This document shows positions 1 to 8,475 of a DNA stretch of 64,000 nucleotides, one piece after another. This DNA comes from JACKBJ01 sp964549495 (GTDB taxonomy: Bacteria > Chloroflexota > Anaerolineae > Epilineales > Epilineaceae), in assembly GCA_964549495.1 (NCBI GenBank), contig CAZJWJ010000016.1, forward strand, positions 1-64,000, given 5' to 3'. The number at the start of each line of letters is the position of its first letter. Position 1 is the first letter of the stretch. The position numbers and the translations under genes were made by a program. The notes below the pieces were generated by a model, which was not told the DNA's origin, did no database searches, and was given only the letters and a program-made list of their open reading frames with translations.

Positions 1-158
1 ACCAAGCGGCCCCGCCTCCCACCCCTCCCCCTATCCCACCCCGTAGTCTTGGTGCCCGTCCCGACGGCACCCGCGCCCCGCCCTCTCGCCCCCACCCCCA
101 TCCTCTGCTATCAGTCAACGCAACCGTCGCCACCCCCCCGCCACCAAGGAAGTGCCTC

Positions 159-1046
159 GTGACGAGCTCCGCCTCCACCAAAATCGGTTTCATCGGCCTC
201 GGCGTCATGGGCCACCACATGGCCACCCACCTCCAATCCGCCGGCCACCCACTCACCGTCCACACCCGCACCCGAACCAAGGCTACCCCCCTCCTCGAAT
301 CCGGCGCCGCCTGGGCCGACGACCCCGCATCCTGCGCAGCCGACGCCGACATCACCATCAGCATCGTCGGCTTCCCCGACGACGTCCGCGAGGTCTACCT
401 GGGCCCGCGCGGCATCCTGACCAGCGCCCGCCCGGGCAGCCTCTGCATCGACATGACCACCAGCCAGCCGGCCCTGGCCGCCGAGATCGCCGAGGCCGCC
501 GCCAAGCGCGACGTTTCCGCCCTCGACGCCCCCGTCTCCGGCGGCGACGTCGGCGCGCGCGACGCCACGCTCTCCATCATGGTCGGCGCCGATCGGCCCG
601 CCTTCGACCGCGCCCGCCCCATCCTCGAGCGCATGGGCAAGCGCATCGTCCTGCAGGGCCCGCCCGGCAGCGGCCAGCACGCCAAGATGGCCAACCAGAT
701 CGCCATCGCCGGAACCATGATCGGCGTCTTCGAGGCCCTGACCTACGCCCGCGCCACCGGTTTGGATCCCGAGCGCCTGCTCGAGTCCATCGGCGCCGGC
801 GCCGCCGGCAGCTGGACCCTGTCCAACCTCTACCCGCGCGCCGTGGCCGGCGACTTCGGCCCCGGCTTCTTCGTCGAGCATTTCCTCAAGGACATCCGCA
901 TCGCCAAGGCCGAGGCCGAAGCGCGCGGCCTGCGCCTGCGCGGCCTGGGCCTGGCCGAGGCCCTCTACCAGCAGCTGGTCGACCAAGGCGGCGCCCGCCT
1001 GGGCACCCAGGCCATCTACCAGGTCCTCTCCGGCGCCGATGGCTGA
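159..1046 (+). CDS. NAD(P)-dependent beta-hydroxyacid dehydrogenase (3-hydroxyisobutyrate dehydrogenase family)
   Basis: This 295-residue cytosolic enzyme belongs to the 3-hydroxyisobutyrate / tartronate-semialdehyde reductase family, which oxidises beta-hydroxyacids with NAD(P). The Rossmann motif GLGVMG is at residues 13-18. The substrate-binding signature DAPVSGG lies near residue 125. The catalytic lysine segment GQHAKMANQ is near residue 175. Length is normal for the family. The start is GTG, chosen because AAGGAAG precedes it by 7 nt. The HTTM protein gene follows after 18 bp, so the two may be cotranscribed. The exact substrate cannot be read from sequence; GLYR-type semialdehyde reductases are an alternative. 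The 158 bp before the gene are C-rich, with no other feature visible. Confidence 0.9.
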   Translation: MTSSASTKIGFIGLGVMGHHMATHLQSAGHPLTVHTRTRTKATPLLESGAAWADDPASCAADADITISIVGFPDDVREVYLGPRGILTSARPGSLCIDMTTSQPALAAEIAEAAAKRDVSALDAPVSGGDVGARDATLSIMVGADRPAFDRARPILERMGKRIVLQGPPGSGQHAKMANQIAIAGTMIGVFEALTYARATGLDPERLLESIGAGAAGSWTLSNLYPRAVAGDFGPGFFVEHFLKDIRIAKAEAEARGLRLRGLGLAEALYQQLVDQGGARLGTQAIYQVLSGADG

Positions 1047-1064
1047 TCGTCGCGAGATGCTCCG

Positions 1065-2714
1065 TTGAACACGCCCGCCGCGGACGCCCCTGGGCCGGCC
1101 AGCGAGCACGCCCGCTCGCCCTGGCCCGCGTGCATCGACCGCCTGCGAGCCGAGCTGGCCCGACCCGTCGATGGCGCCTCGCTGGCCGTCTGGCGCATGA
1201 TCTTCGGCCTGATCCTGCTCTGGGAGGTCGGCCGCTACCTGCACCCCAGCGGCCGTTGGCTGGAGCGCTACTTCCTGGAGACCCGCCTGCGCTTCGGCTA
1301 CTGGCCCTTCGAATGGGTCCAGCCCTTACCGGCCCCCTGGCTCCAGATCGCCTTCGGCCTGGTAGGCCTGGCCGCCTTGCTCGTGGCCATCGGCCTCTAC
1401 TACCGCGCTAGCGCCAGCCTGCTCTGCCTGGGCTTTGGCTACCTTTTTCTCCTGGACAAGGCCCGCTACCTCAACCACCTCTACCTGGTCTGCCTGCTGG
1501 CCCTCTTGATGATCCTCGTTCCGGCCCAGCGCCTCTGGAGTGCGGACGCCTGGCGCCGGCCCGAGATCCGCTCCGACGTCGTCCCCCGCTGGTCCCTCTG
1601 GCTCCTACGCCTCCAGCTGGCCATCCCCTACCTCTACGGCGGCCTGGCCAAGCTCAACGCCGACTGGTTCCGCGGTGAACCCCTGCGCGACTGGCTCTCT
1701 TACCGCGGCGACTTCCCGCTGTTGGGCGCTTACTTCCAGCGCGAGTGGATGGTGATGGGCGTCAGCTGGAGCGGCCTGCTGCTGGACCTATTGATCGTGC
1801 CCGGCCTGTTCTGGAAGCGCAGCCGGCCGATCGCCTTCGTGGCGGCGATGGCCTTCCACCTGACCAACGCCCGCCTCTTCTCCATCGGCATCTTCCCCTG
1901 GCTGATGATCGCCGCCTCGACCCTCTTCCTGCCGCCGGAATGGCCGCGCCGGCTCCCGTCCGCGCTGCGCCACCGGCCCTCGCGCGACGCCATTCTGGTC
2001 GGCGGCATCGCCGGCTGGCTGCTGGGCGGCTTCCTGCCGATCGCCTTCTACCTGCCGCAGGCCCTGACCGGCGCCTTCGGTGGCGCGGTGGCCGGCTGGC
2101 TCTTCCGGCCGGCGCCCGATCCGTCGTCGTCGCCAGGACCATCGGGCGCAGTCCGTGACGCGAAGGTCGCAGGTCGATGGCAGGTCGAGTCCGAGACCGT
2201 CGACGCGGCCGGAACGCCTGTCTCCGAAGCGCCACGGCGACGAGCCCAGCCGACCGTCTCTCGCCCCCTCCTGGCCTTCCTCGCCGCCTGGATCGCCATC
2301 CAGCTGCTCATCCCCCTGCGCCACTTCCTGATCCCGGGCGAGGTGAGCTGGACCGAGGAGGGCCATCGCTTCAGCTGGCACATGAAGCTGCGTGACAAGG
2401 AGGCGCGCGCCACCTTCCAGATCGAGGATCCCGCCAACGGCGAGGTCTGGCCGGTGGTCCTGGCCGAATACCTCAGCGAGCAGCAGCAGCGCAAGATGGC
2501 CGCCCGGCCGGACATGCTGGTGCAGTTCGCGCGCTACCTGCGCGCCGAGCAGGCGGCGGCCGGCCGGCCCCAGGTGCGCGTCCGCGCCGAGGTCCTGGCC
2601 TCGCTCAACGGCCGGCCCGAGCAGCTGCTCGTCGAGCCCCTGACCGACCTCTCCCGCGTCCCCTGGCCCTGGTGGGGCCACGCCGACTGGATCCGCCCGC
2701 TGGAGCCCGAGTGA
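1065..2714 (+). CDS. HTTM / vitamin K-dependent gamma-carboxylase-like membrane protein
   Basis: This is a 549-residue integral membrane protein. The N-terminal two thirds contain multiple hydrophobic helices. A family-typical segment, AKLNADWFRGEPL, lies near residues 196-208 and resembles the HTTM region of vitamin K-dependent gamma-glutamyl carboxylases. After the last helix comes a soluble C-terminal domain of about 140 residues. A polar Ser/Arg-rich insert near residues 350-395 interrupts two hydrophobic segments. Bacterial HTTM proteins are mostly uncharacterised, so carboxylase activity is not claimed. The start is TTG, 18 bp after the upstream gene. A leaderless-type promoter for the next gene lies just past its stop. 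Confidence 0.8.
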   Translation: MNTPAADAPGPASEHARSPWPACIDRLRAELARPVDGASLAVWRMIFGLILLWEVGRYLHPSGRWLERYFLETRLRFGYWPFEWVQPLPAPWLQIAFGLVGLAALLVAIGLYYRASASLLCLGFGYLFLLDKARYLNHLYLVCLLALLMILVPAQRLWSADAWRRPEIRSDVVPRWSLWLLRLQLAIPYLYGGLAKLNADWFRGEPLRDWLSYRGDFPLLGAYFQREWMVMGVSWSGLLLDLLIVPGLFWKRSRPIAFVAAMAFHLTNARLFSIGIFPWLMIAASTLFLPPEWPRRLPSALRHRPSRDAILVGGIAGWLLGGFLPIAFYLPQALTGAFGGAVAGWLFRPAPDPSSSPGPSGAVRDAKVAGRWQVESETVDAAGTPVSEAPRRRAQPTVSRPLLAFLAAWIAIQLLIPLRHFLIPGEVSWTEEGHRFSWHMKLRDKEARATFQIEDPANGEVWPVVLAEYLSEQQQRKMAARPDMLVQFARYLRAEQAAAGRPQVRVRAEVLASLNGRPEQLLVEPLTDLSRVPWPWWGHADWIRPLEPE

Positions 2715-2735
2715 TGTCAGGGATGGTCGCCACGC

Positions 2736-2748
2736 TACCATCAAGGTC
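2736..2748 (+). promoter_or_regulatory. -10 element TACCAT, 7 nt before the start codon (leaderless-type)
   Basis: TACCAT at 2736-2741 is followed by exactly 7 nt and then the ATG at 2749, with no Shine-Dalgarno between. The same box and spacing precede the gene at 33957. No convincing -35 box is visible, so this rests on the repeated pattern. Confidence 0.45.
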
Positions 2749-4446
2749 ATGGACGCCTCCGACCGCCTGATCGAGCGCCTGCAGGATTCCGCGCTCTACG
2801 ATCACCCGGTGACGGGCTTCGAGCTCATCGAGACCCACATCTCCTGGGTGCTCTTGACCGGCCCCAAGGCCTACAAGCTCAAGAAGCCCCTGCGCTTTCC
2901 CTTCCTGGACTTCTCGAGCCTCGAGCGCCGGCGCGAGGCCTGCCAGGACGAATTGCGCCTCAACCGCCGCTTCGCGCCCGGCATCTACGAGTCGGTGCTG
3001 CCGGTGATCGAGGATCGCGACGGCCGGCTGCGCCTCGGCGGTGAGGGCCGGGTGATCGAATACCTGCTGCGCATGCGCCAGTTCGAGCAGTCCGACATGC
3101 TCGACGCGCTGGCCGATCTCGGGGAGCTGGGCGCTCCGATGGTCGACGAGCTGGCCGAGGTGCTGGCCCAAGCCCACGATCGGGCGCCCCGGCTGGCCGG
3201 CGCGGACAAGGCGCCCAGGGGCCGGGCCGAAGAGGTCCGCGGCTGGGTCGACGAGAATTTCGAGACGCTGGCGCCCCTGCTGGACCGAGATGGGGACCGC
3301 CGACGGCTGGCGCGGCTCTCGGAATGGACCAAGTCGGAGCAGTCGTGCGTCGCCCCGACCATCGATGCGCGCCGCGCGGCCGGCCTGGTGCGCGAATGCC
3401 ACGGCGATCTGCACCTGGGCAACATCGTGCGCTTCGAGGGCCGGCCGACGCCCTTCGACTGCATCGAGTTCAACCCGGCCCTGCGCTGGCTGGACCCGAT
3501 GAACGATCTGGCCTTCCTGATGATGGACCTGCGCGACCGGGGCCTCCTGGGCCTGGCCTGGCGCCTGGCCAACCGCTACCTCCAGCGCTGCGGCGACTAC
3601 GACGGCCTGGCCGTCCTGCGCTACTACGGCGTCTACCGCGCCCTGGTCCGCGCCAAGGTGGCCGCCTTGCGGCTGGAACAGACCGAGGGGGAGCGCTCGG
3701 AAGCGGGACCGAGCCCTGATCCCGATTCGACGTCCGAGGCCGCCGCCGACGCGACGTCCGAGGCCGCGGCGGTGCGGGCCGAGCTGGCCGGCCACCTGCG
3801 CCTGGCCGAGGCCATCGCCGATGACCACCGCCCGCTACTGCTGCTCACCCACGGTCTCTCCGGTTCGGGCAAGAGCCACCTCGCCGCGGGTCTCGTCGAG
3901 CCCCTGGGCGACCTGCAGATCCGCTCGGACCTGGAGCGCAAACGCCTGCACGGATTGTCGCCAGAGGATCGCGAAGGCCCGGGCCTCGATTCCGGCATCT
4001 ACAGTGCCCGGGCCAGCCAGCAGACCTACGATCGCCTACTCGACTGCGCCCGCGTTGCCTTGGAGGCCGGCTACCCGGTGATCGCCGACGCGACCTTCCT
4101 GCGGCGCGCCGATCGCCGGCGCTTTCTCGATCTGGCCCGCTCGCTCGATGCGCCCTGCCGGATCCTGGACCTGCAGGCGCCCCGCGAGCTGCTCGAAACG
4201 CGCATTGTCGAGCGCGCGGCCGCGGGCCGCGACGCCTCGGATGCCGACCTGGCGGTCCTCCACCGACAGCTGGAGACCCGGGAGCCCCTCGATGCGGACG
4301 AGCGCGCCTTGGCCTCGAGCATCGACAGCGGCCGGCCCGATGTCGTCGAGCCTGCGTTGGTCGTTCTGCGGGCGGCGATCCCCGACCTCGATCTGCTCGA
4401 CCGAGGACCGCGGCGGCTGCTACCATCTGCTTTGTCGCGCCGGTGA
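2749..4446 (+). CDS. bifunctional aminoglycoside phosphotransferase-like / P-loop kinase protein
   Basis: This 565-residue protein has two kinase modules. Residues 1-340 are APH-like, with the catalytic loop HGDLHLGN near 218-225 and the metal-binding segment FDCIEFN about 15 residues later. An acidic Ser/Ala-rich linker follows (about 310-345). A zeta-toxin/gluconate-kinase-like P-loop domain comes next, with Walker A GLSGSGKS near 368. The architecture matches proteins annotated as bifunctional aminoglycoside phosphotransferase/ATP-binding protein, which are common in bacteria. The natural substrate is unknown and antibiotic resistance should not be assumed. The stop overlaps the next gene's GTG (GTGA). 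Confidence 0.85.
   Translation: MDASDRLIERLQDSALYDHPVTGFELIETHISWVLLTGPKAYKLKKPLRFPFLDFSSLERRREACQDELRLNRRFAPGIYESVLPVIEDRDGRLRLGGEGRVIEYLLRMRQFEQSDMLDALADLGELGAPMVDELAEVLAQAHDRAPRLAGADKAPRGRAEEVRGWVDENFETLAPLLDRDGDRRRLARLSEWTKSEQSCVAPTIDARRAAGLVRECHGDLHLGNIVRFEGRPTPFDCIEFNPALRWLDPMNDLAFLMMDLRDRGLLGLAWRLANRYLQRCGDYDGLAVLRYYGVYRALVRAKVAALRLEQTEGERSEAGPSPDPDSTSEAAADATSEAAAVRAELAGHLRLAEAIADDHRPLLLLTHGLSGSGKSHLAAGLVEPLGDLQIRSDLERKRLHGLSPEDREGPGLDSGIYSARASQQTYDRLLDCARVALEAGYPVIADATFLRRADRRRFLDLARSLDAPCRILDLQAPRELLETRIVERAAAGRDASDADLAVLHRQLETREPLDADERALASSIDSGRPDVVEPALVVLRAAIPDLDLLDRGPRRLLPSALSRR
4397..4426 (+). promoter_or_regulatory. internal promoter for methionine aminopeptidase
   Basis: TCGACC (4397-4402), an 18-bp spacer and TACCAT (4421-4426) lie inside the 3' end of the upstream gene. 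The predicted transcript would begin near 4433, just before the aminopeptidase start. The -10 is the same hexamer seen at 2736 and 33944. Confidence 0.35.
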
Positions 4447-5360
4447 CCCGCCGGCGGATCGGATCCGTAAGCGGATGGGATGTGAACATGAACGCCAAAG
4501 ACAAGAAGCGACGCTTCCAATTCATCGAGCGCAAGAAGCCGACCCGCCGGCGCGTTCCGCGTCGCAGCCCGCGAGGCATCATCCTCAAGACGCCAGAGCA
4601 GATCGACCTGTTGGCCGAGGCCGGCGGGTTGGTGGCCGAATGCTTTGCGCTCTTGGCCGACTCCATCGCGCCGGGCGTGCGCCTGGACGTGCTGGACGCC
4701 GAGGTGGAGAGCCTGATCCGCGAGCGCGGCGCCAAGCCGCTCTACAAGGGCTACCGCGGGAACCCGCCCAGCCATCCGCCCTTCCCGGGCGTCATCTGCG
4801 CCTCGGTCAACGAGGAGATCTGCCACGGCATCCCCGGTCCGCGAGCCCTGGCCGAGGGCGACATCGTGGGCATCGACATCGGCCTGCGCTACCAGGGTTG
4901 GTGCGGCGATGCCTGCGTCACCTTCCCGGTGGGCCCGATCTCCGAACCGGCCGAGCGCCTCCTTGAGGTGGCCGAGGAATGCCTCGAGCTGGGCGTCGCC
5001 GCCGCCCAGCCCGGCAACCGCCTCTACGACATCGGCCAGGCGGTGCAGGAGCACGCCGAGGGCCATGGCTACAGCGTGGTCGTCGAATGGGGCGGCCACG
5101 GGGTGGGCCAGAACCTGCACGAGCCCCCCTCGGTGCCCCACGTGGGCGACCGCGAGAACGACCTGATCCTGCGCGAGGGCATGGTCTTCACCGTCGAGCC
5201 GATGATCAACGCCGGCCAGGCAGACTGCGAGCTGACCGACGACGGCTGGACCGTCGTCACCACCGACGGCCAGCTCTCGGCCCAGTTCGAGCACACCATC
5301 GCCATCACCGCCGACGGCCCGCGCATCCTATCGCCCTGGCATGAGCGGATGGGGCGGTGA
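4443..5360 (+). CDS. map: type I methionine aminopeptidase
   Basis: This enzyme removes the initiator methionine from nascent proteins. All five metal ligands of the M24A family can be placed: Asp in GIDIGL, Asp in GDACVTF, His in GHGVGQNLHE, Glu in VEPMI and Glu in EHTIAI. A basic N-terminal extension of about 45 residues (KKRRF...KKPTRRRVPRR) precedes the catalytic domain and could bind the ribosome (inference). The GTG at 4443 overlaps the previous stop as GTGA. An alternative ATG at 4488 gives a protein 15 residues shorter and is equally plausible. One oddity is Trp-Gly-Gly before the catalytic GHG, where the usual type I enzymes have a Cys. Confidence 0.93.
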   Translation: MTRRRIGSVSGWDVNMNAKDKKRRFQFIERKKPTRRRVPRRSPRGIILKTPEQIDLLAEAGGLVAECFALLADSIAPGVRLDVLDAEVESLIRERGAKPLYKGYRGNPPSHPPFPGVICASVNEEICHGIPGPRALAEGDIVGIDIGLRYQGWCGDACVTFPVGPISEPAERLLEVAEECLELGVAAAQPGNRLYDIGQAVQEHAEGHGYSVVVEWGGHGVGQNLHEPPSVPHVGDRENDLILREGMVFTVEPMINAGQADCELTDDGWTVVTTDGQLSAQFEHTIAITADGPRILSPWHERMGR

Positions 5361-5384
5361 GGTCGGGTGCTGGTAAAGTCGTGA

Positions 5385-5414
5385 TTGACCAGGGCTGAGC
5401 TCGAATGTTAGATT
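5385..5414 (+). promoter_or_regulatory. promoter of the nucleotidyltransferase module
   Basis: TTGACC (5385-5390) is followed by an 18-bp spacer and TAGATT (5409-5414). TGT directly precedes the -10, giving an extended -10. It sits in an AT-richer patch between map and the small gene at 5494. Expected transcript start is about 5421. Confidence 0.5.
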
Positions 5415-5493
5415 GCGGTCCGTGGGCAACGAGCCCGATCGTCTTGACGGCGCCTCGAGTACGAGCCCTTAGCAGGGAAGCGAGAGTCAGCGC

Positions 5494-5703
5494 ATGAGCC
5501 GCGTGGGATTCGTCGAGCGACGAGGCAAGATCGGTGACTTGGATCGTTCTTTCGATCTCGAGTTCTGGCAATCGCAGAGCGCGAAGGCCCGGTCCGACGC
5601 GACCTGGGAGCTCATCCTCCACTACGCCAAGGTCAAGGGCATCGATGTTCGTAAACTCCGACTTCAGCGAACTGTTGAGTCTTTTCAACGACAACGGTGT
5701 TAG
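5494..5703 (+). CDS. small basic protein, partner of a nucleotidyltransferase (putative toxin-antitoxin component)
   Basis: This is a 69-residue basic protein. It has the features DLDRSFDLEFWQ near residue 15, an ATWELI segment and a KLRLQRTVESFQR C-terminus. I associate this layout with small proteins encoded just before AbiEii/MNT-type nucleotidyltransferases; this is from memory of the family, not a search. It looks intact. Its last 59 bp overlap the nucleotidyltransferase remnant. Base composition is less GC-rich than flanking genes, which suggests acquisition by transfer. Its own promoter lies at 5385-5414. Confidence 0.6.
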   Translation: MSRVGFVERRGKIGDLDRSFDLEFWQSQSAKARSDATWELILHYAKVKGIDVRKLRLQRTVESFQRQRC

Positions 5704-5974
5704 GTACTTGGTGGTCGGTGGCTATGCCGTGGTTCAACATGCGGAGCCACGCTTCACCAAGGATCTCCATTTATGGATCGCGACCGATCCAGGAAACGCT
5801 GCGTCCGTATTTCGTGTGCTGCAACAATTTGGCGCGCCGTTGGCGGGACTGACGGAGTCGGACTTCGCGGAAGCTTGGCCACGACGCCAAGCCTTCGAAT
5901 TCGATGACCTTTGCGTGTGGTTCATCTCACGGCGAGACCTCAGCGGCAGCCGACGACCCACAAGGGCGAGTTGA
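5645..5974 (+). pseudogene. degenerate nucleotidyltransferase (AbiEii/MNT-like) remnant
   Basis: The 109-residue reading frame begins like a toxin-antitoxin nucleotidyltransferase, with VVGGYAVV near residue 25 and PRFTKDLHLWI near 36-46. The second Asp of the catalytic DxD pair is His (D40-L-H42), which should abolish metal binding. The usual middle segment between FAE and the AWPRRQ...FISRRDL region is missing. The C-terminus after RRDL drifts into a short unrelated tail and ends inside the 3' end of the convergent gene. I judge it an inactivated copy: point loss of a catalytic residue, an internal deletion and a probable 3' truncation or frameshift. The intact relative in this window is at 60859. 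Confidence 0.7.
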
Positions 5975-7169
5975 ACAGCGGGTGATACACGCGGTTCGGG
6001 TTGCGCAGCGCGAGACAGGTGCGCAGGGGGTTGTCGGGGCCCGGCGGACGGGCGGGGTTGAGCGGTTGTTGCCAGCCGTTGTAGCGCTCTGGTTGCGCCA
6101 GGGCATCGGAGATTACCGAGGCGGGAACACGGCGCCTCAGCGATTCACAGATGCAGGTTCTGGCCGTCGGCGTGGGCTCCGGTACGGCGGTATCGGTCGG
6201 GTCCGGTCGTCGGGTCGGTGATGGCGTGGGGCTTGGTGTCGGCGTGGGCGCTTCCGGGCGCATGTTCACGAAGGCCGAACCACAGACGGAGCCCGAAGAC
6301 TCAGGCCCCACCGGCCCGATGTCCATCAGCGCGCCAAGGCGGCGCGCTACGGTATCGACCTCCAGAGCCATGAGGTGGTGGCTGCGGCCGTCCACGAAGA
6401 AGAGGCTGCCCGCGGGGATCTTCCGCCCGCCAGGGCCGTCGATCTCGACCGGGCTACGCGCGATGGAGCAGAGGGAGAATCGATCGACGATCGTGTCGAT
6501 GGGCTCGACCCGGCCGGATGTCGGGTCGATCAGCGCCACGCGCTCGTGCGCGAACTGGCCCCTCTCCAGCACCGTGATGAATCGCCCGCTTGCAGGATCC
6601 CAGTCCAGGTTGTCCCCGTCATAGCGGTGGCCCGAAGCGTCGACGAGCGGGCCGATGTCCCGAAGCGCGCCGCTGGTGGTATCCAGAGCCCACAAGTGCC
6701 CGCCGTGGTCCACGACGTGGATCGTGGCGCCGTCGGCACCGAAGGCCATGCCATGCGGGGTGACGAGGTCGAGCGCGCGCGTGATCTTCTCCGCCCTGCC
6801 GCTGTCGAGGTCGATGGCGACCAGATGATCGTCCCGCGAGCTCGCGTCGCGGATGATCCCCATCAGCGTGCCCGTCTCGAGCTCGCCGGTGGGCGTTCGA
6901 ACTCGGCCGCTCGAGAAGGCCATGCCGGAGCCTCGAGAATCCCAACCGGTCGGACCGATGGTTCGCGCCCTGCCGCTCGACGGGTCGATCTCGATGATCG
7001 CGGAGCGCAGGTTGTCGTGACCGACGAGACGCCAGTCGCCGGAAGGTGATTGGTTCCGCACTTCGGCCCGCTGCTCGCCAAGGCCCCGAGCCCCCAGCGG
7101 TTCGGCGGCGGTGAGCAGCACGATCGGCAGGAGCAAGACCCCAATTGAGTGGCGCTGAGTGATCGTCAC
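5940..7169 (-). CDS. secreted beta-propeller-like protein with Pro/Thr linker and Cys-rich C-terminal domain
   Basis: This 409-residue exported protein starts with GTG, preceded by GAGGAGG 6 nt upstream. Residues 1-28 form a signal peptide. Residues 40-300 contain repeated units of the type LVAIDLDSGRAEKI / LWALDTTSGALRDIG, which suggest a propeller of the kind found in DUF4394/WD40-like secreted proteins. A Thr/Pro-rich spacer near 305-335 leads to a compact C-terminal domain of about 70 residues with Cys at both ends (TCICE ... CLALRN ... VVGCR). That end domain looks like a small disulfide-bonded module of unknown function. Its last bases overlap the convergent pseudogene by 35 bp. Confidence 0.7.
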   Translation of the reverse strand: MTITQRHSIGVLLLPIVLLTAAEPLGARGLGEQRAEVRNQSPSGDWRLVGHDNLRSAIIEIDPSSGRARTIGPTGWDSRGSGMAFSSGRVRTPTGELETGTLMGIIRDASSRDDHLVAIDLDSGRAEKITRALDLVTPHGMAFGADGATIHVVDHGGHLWALDTTSGALRDIGPLVDASGHRYDGDNLDWDPASGRFITVLERGQFAHERVALIDPTSGRVEPIDTIVDRFSLCSIARSPVEIDGPGGRKIPAGSLFFVDGRSHHLMALEVDTVARRLGALMDIGPVGPESSGSVCGSAFVNMRPEAPTPTPSPTPSPTRRPDPTDTAVPEPTPTARTCICESLRRRVPASVISDALAQPERYNGWQQPLNPARPPGPDNPLRTCLALRNPNRVYHPLFNSPLWVVGCR

Positions 7170-7255
7170 GATGGTCCTCCTCTGAGCTGCCCTCTCGAGA
7201 GTGGACAGGCTCGGTGGTAGCCCGATCGCAGCCTCATGGATACCGATCGGATTGT

Positions 7256-8323
7256 CTATGGATTGGAGTCGCTCGGCAAACCCTCGCGAAGCGCATCCCA
7301 GTCCCCGCGCTCGATGGCGTCCAGGCTGCGCTCGACCTCCTCGGCCATTCGCTGGAGCAAGGGCCCGCCGTGTTCGCGCAGGCCGGCCGCCGTCTCGGCA
7401 CCCAGCTCGGCCAGGACCTCGCGCTCGACCGCGTCGATCTCGCCGTCAGATAGGCTCTCGCGCAAAGTGTCGCCGAAGTCGGCCAGCTTGTCGAGGGTGG
7501 CCGGCAGATCGGCCGGCCGGCTGCGCGGCGTCCGGCGCGCCAGGTCGCCCAGCGCCTCCAGCGTCGCACGACTCCGCTCGCGCCATTCCTCTAGGCGCTC
7601 ACTGCGCTCGGTCGCGCGGGCCCGGGCCGTCGCCAGCGCACTGTCGAGCCGGCCGGCCACCTCGGTCGCCTCCGCCGCGGCGCGCTCCGCCCAGCCGTCG
7701 AGGGCATCCATGGCCGCGTCGAGATCGCCCAGTTGGGCTTCGAGATCCTCGACCGTCTCGCGGCCCTGCTCGGCCAGGTCGCCGAACTGCTCCCGGTAGG
7801 CCGCCAGCAAGCGCTCGGCCTCGTCCAGCCAATCCTCGGCGCCGGCGATCTCGATCTCCACCAGCAGGCTCTCGCCCGGGTCGACCTGCCCATCCTCGCC
7901 GGCCGCCCGCCCCGCCGCACCGGCCGACTCGGCCGCCGCCAAGGCGCGATCCACCGCCGTCTGAACCGCCGCCGCCAGCTCCGCCTCGCCCAGGCCCTCG
8001 ATGTCGACCGTGGCCACCGGTGTGGCCAAGGTCGTCACCACCACGGTGCCGCCCGGCGCGTCCACCGTCCCCTCGCGACCGACCGGCGTGCCGGCCTCGC
8101 GCGCCAGGGCTGTACCGGTGCCCTCGACCGCCGCGGCGACCGTGCCGTCGAACGCTGCCTCGGCCTCCCGCGTTGACTCGGCCGCCTCGTCGGCGATCGA
8201 ATCGGAGCCATCATCCGAGCGTGGCCCGTCCCGGTCGCCGTCACCGCGTCCACAACCGATCAGCAGGGTCAGGACGAGGATCGCGAGGGTGGCCGGCCAG
8301 AGACGGGAGCGGTCGTGGTTCAT
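7256..8323 (-). CDS. putative lipoprotein with long helical/coiled-coil domain
   Basis: This 355-residue lipoprotein was not recognised as a named family. The start ATG at 8323 was chosen because GGAGG lies just upstream and the N-terminus is then a classical lipoprotein signal (LTLLIGC, modified Cys near residue 24). An in-frame ATG further upstream would add 29 residues before the signal and is unlikely. An acidic low-complexity stretch follows, then a segment rich in Ala, Glu, Arg and Leu (about residues 130-340) predicted by eye to be helical and coiled-coil. It is likely anchored on the outer face of the membrane; its role is unknown. Confidence 0.65.
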   Translation of the reverse strand: MNHDRSRLWPATLAILVLTLLIGCGRGDGDRDGPRSDDGSDSIADEAAESTREAEAAFDGTVAAAVEGTGTALAREAGTPVGREGTVDAPGGTVVVTTLATPVATVDIEGLGEAELAAAVQTAVDRALAAAESAGAAGRAAGEDGQVDPGESLLVEIEIAGAEDWLDEAERLLAAYREQFGDLAEQGRETVEDLEAQLGDLDAAMDALDGWAERAAAEATEVAGRLDSALATARARATERSERLEEWRERSRATLEALGDLARRTPRSRPADLPATLDKLADFGDTLRESLSDGEIDAVEREVLAELGAETAAGLREHGGPLLQRMAEEVERSLDAIERGDWDALREGLPSDSNP

Positions 8324-8475
8324 GGAGCCTCCAAGATCATCCGGTCGGGTGGAAATCCATTGTAGTCGATCGAGGTGGGCCCTCGTTCGTTCGAGGAGAT
8401 CATTCGCCATCGCACGCGCGCACTCGGCCTCGGTCGCGGCCTCGGTTCGAGCTCGTCCCAGTCAGGGTTCGGCTC

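Noticed and set aside
1788..2750. Long open frames opposite or across real genes, here antisense to the HTTM gene
   Set aside because: High GC makes long spurious frames common. Their products are Arg/Pro/Gly-rich without domains, while the chosen frames carry clear motifs.
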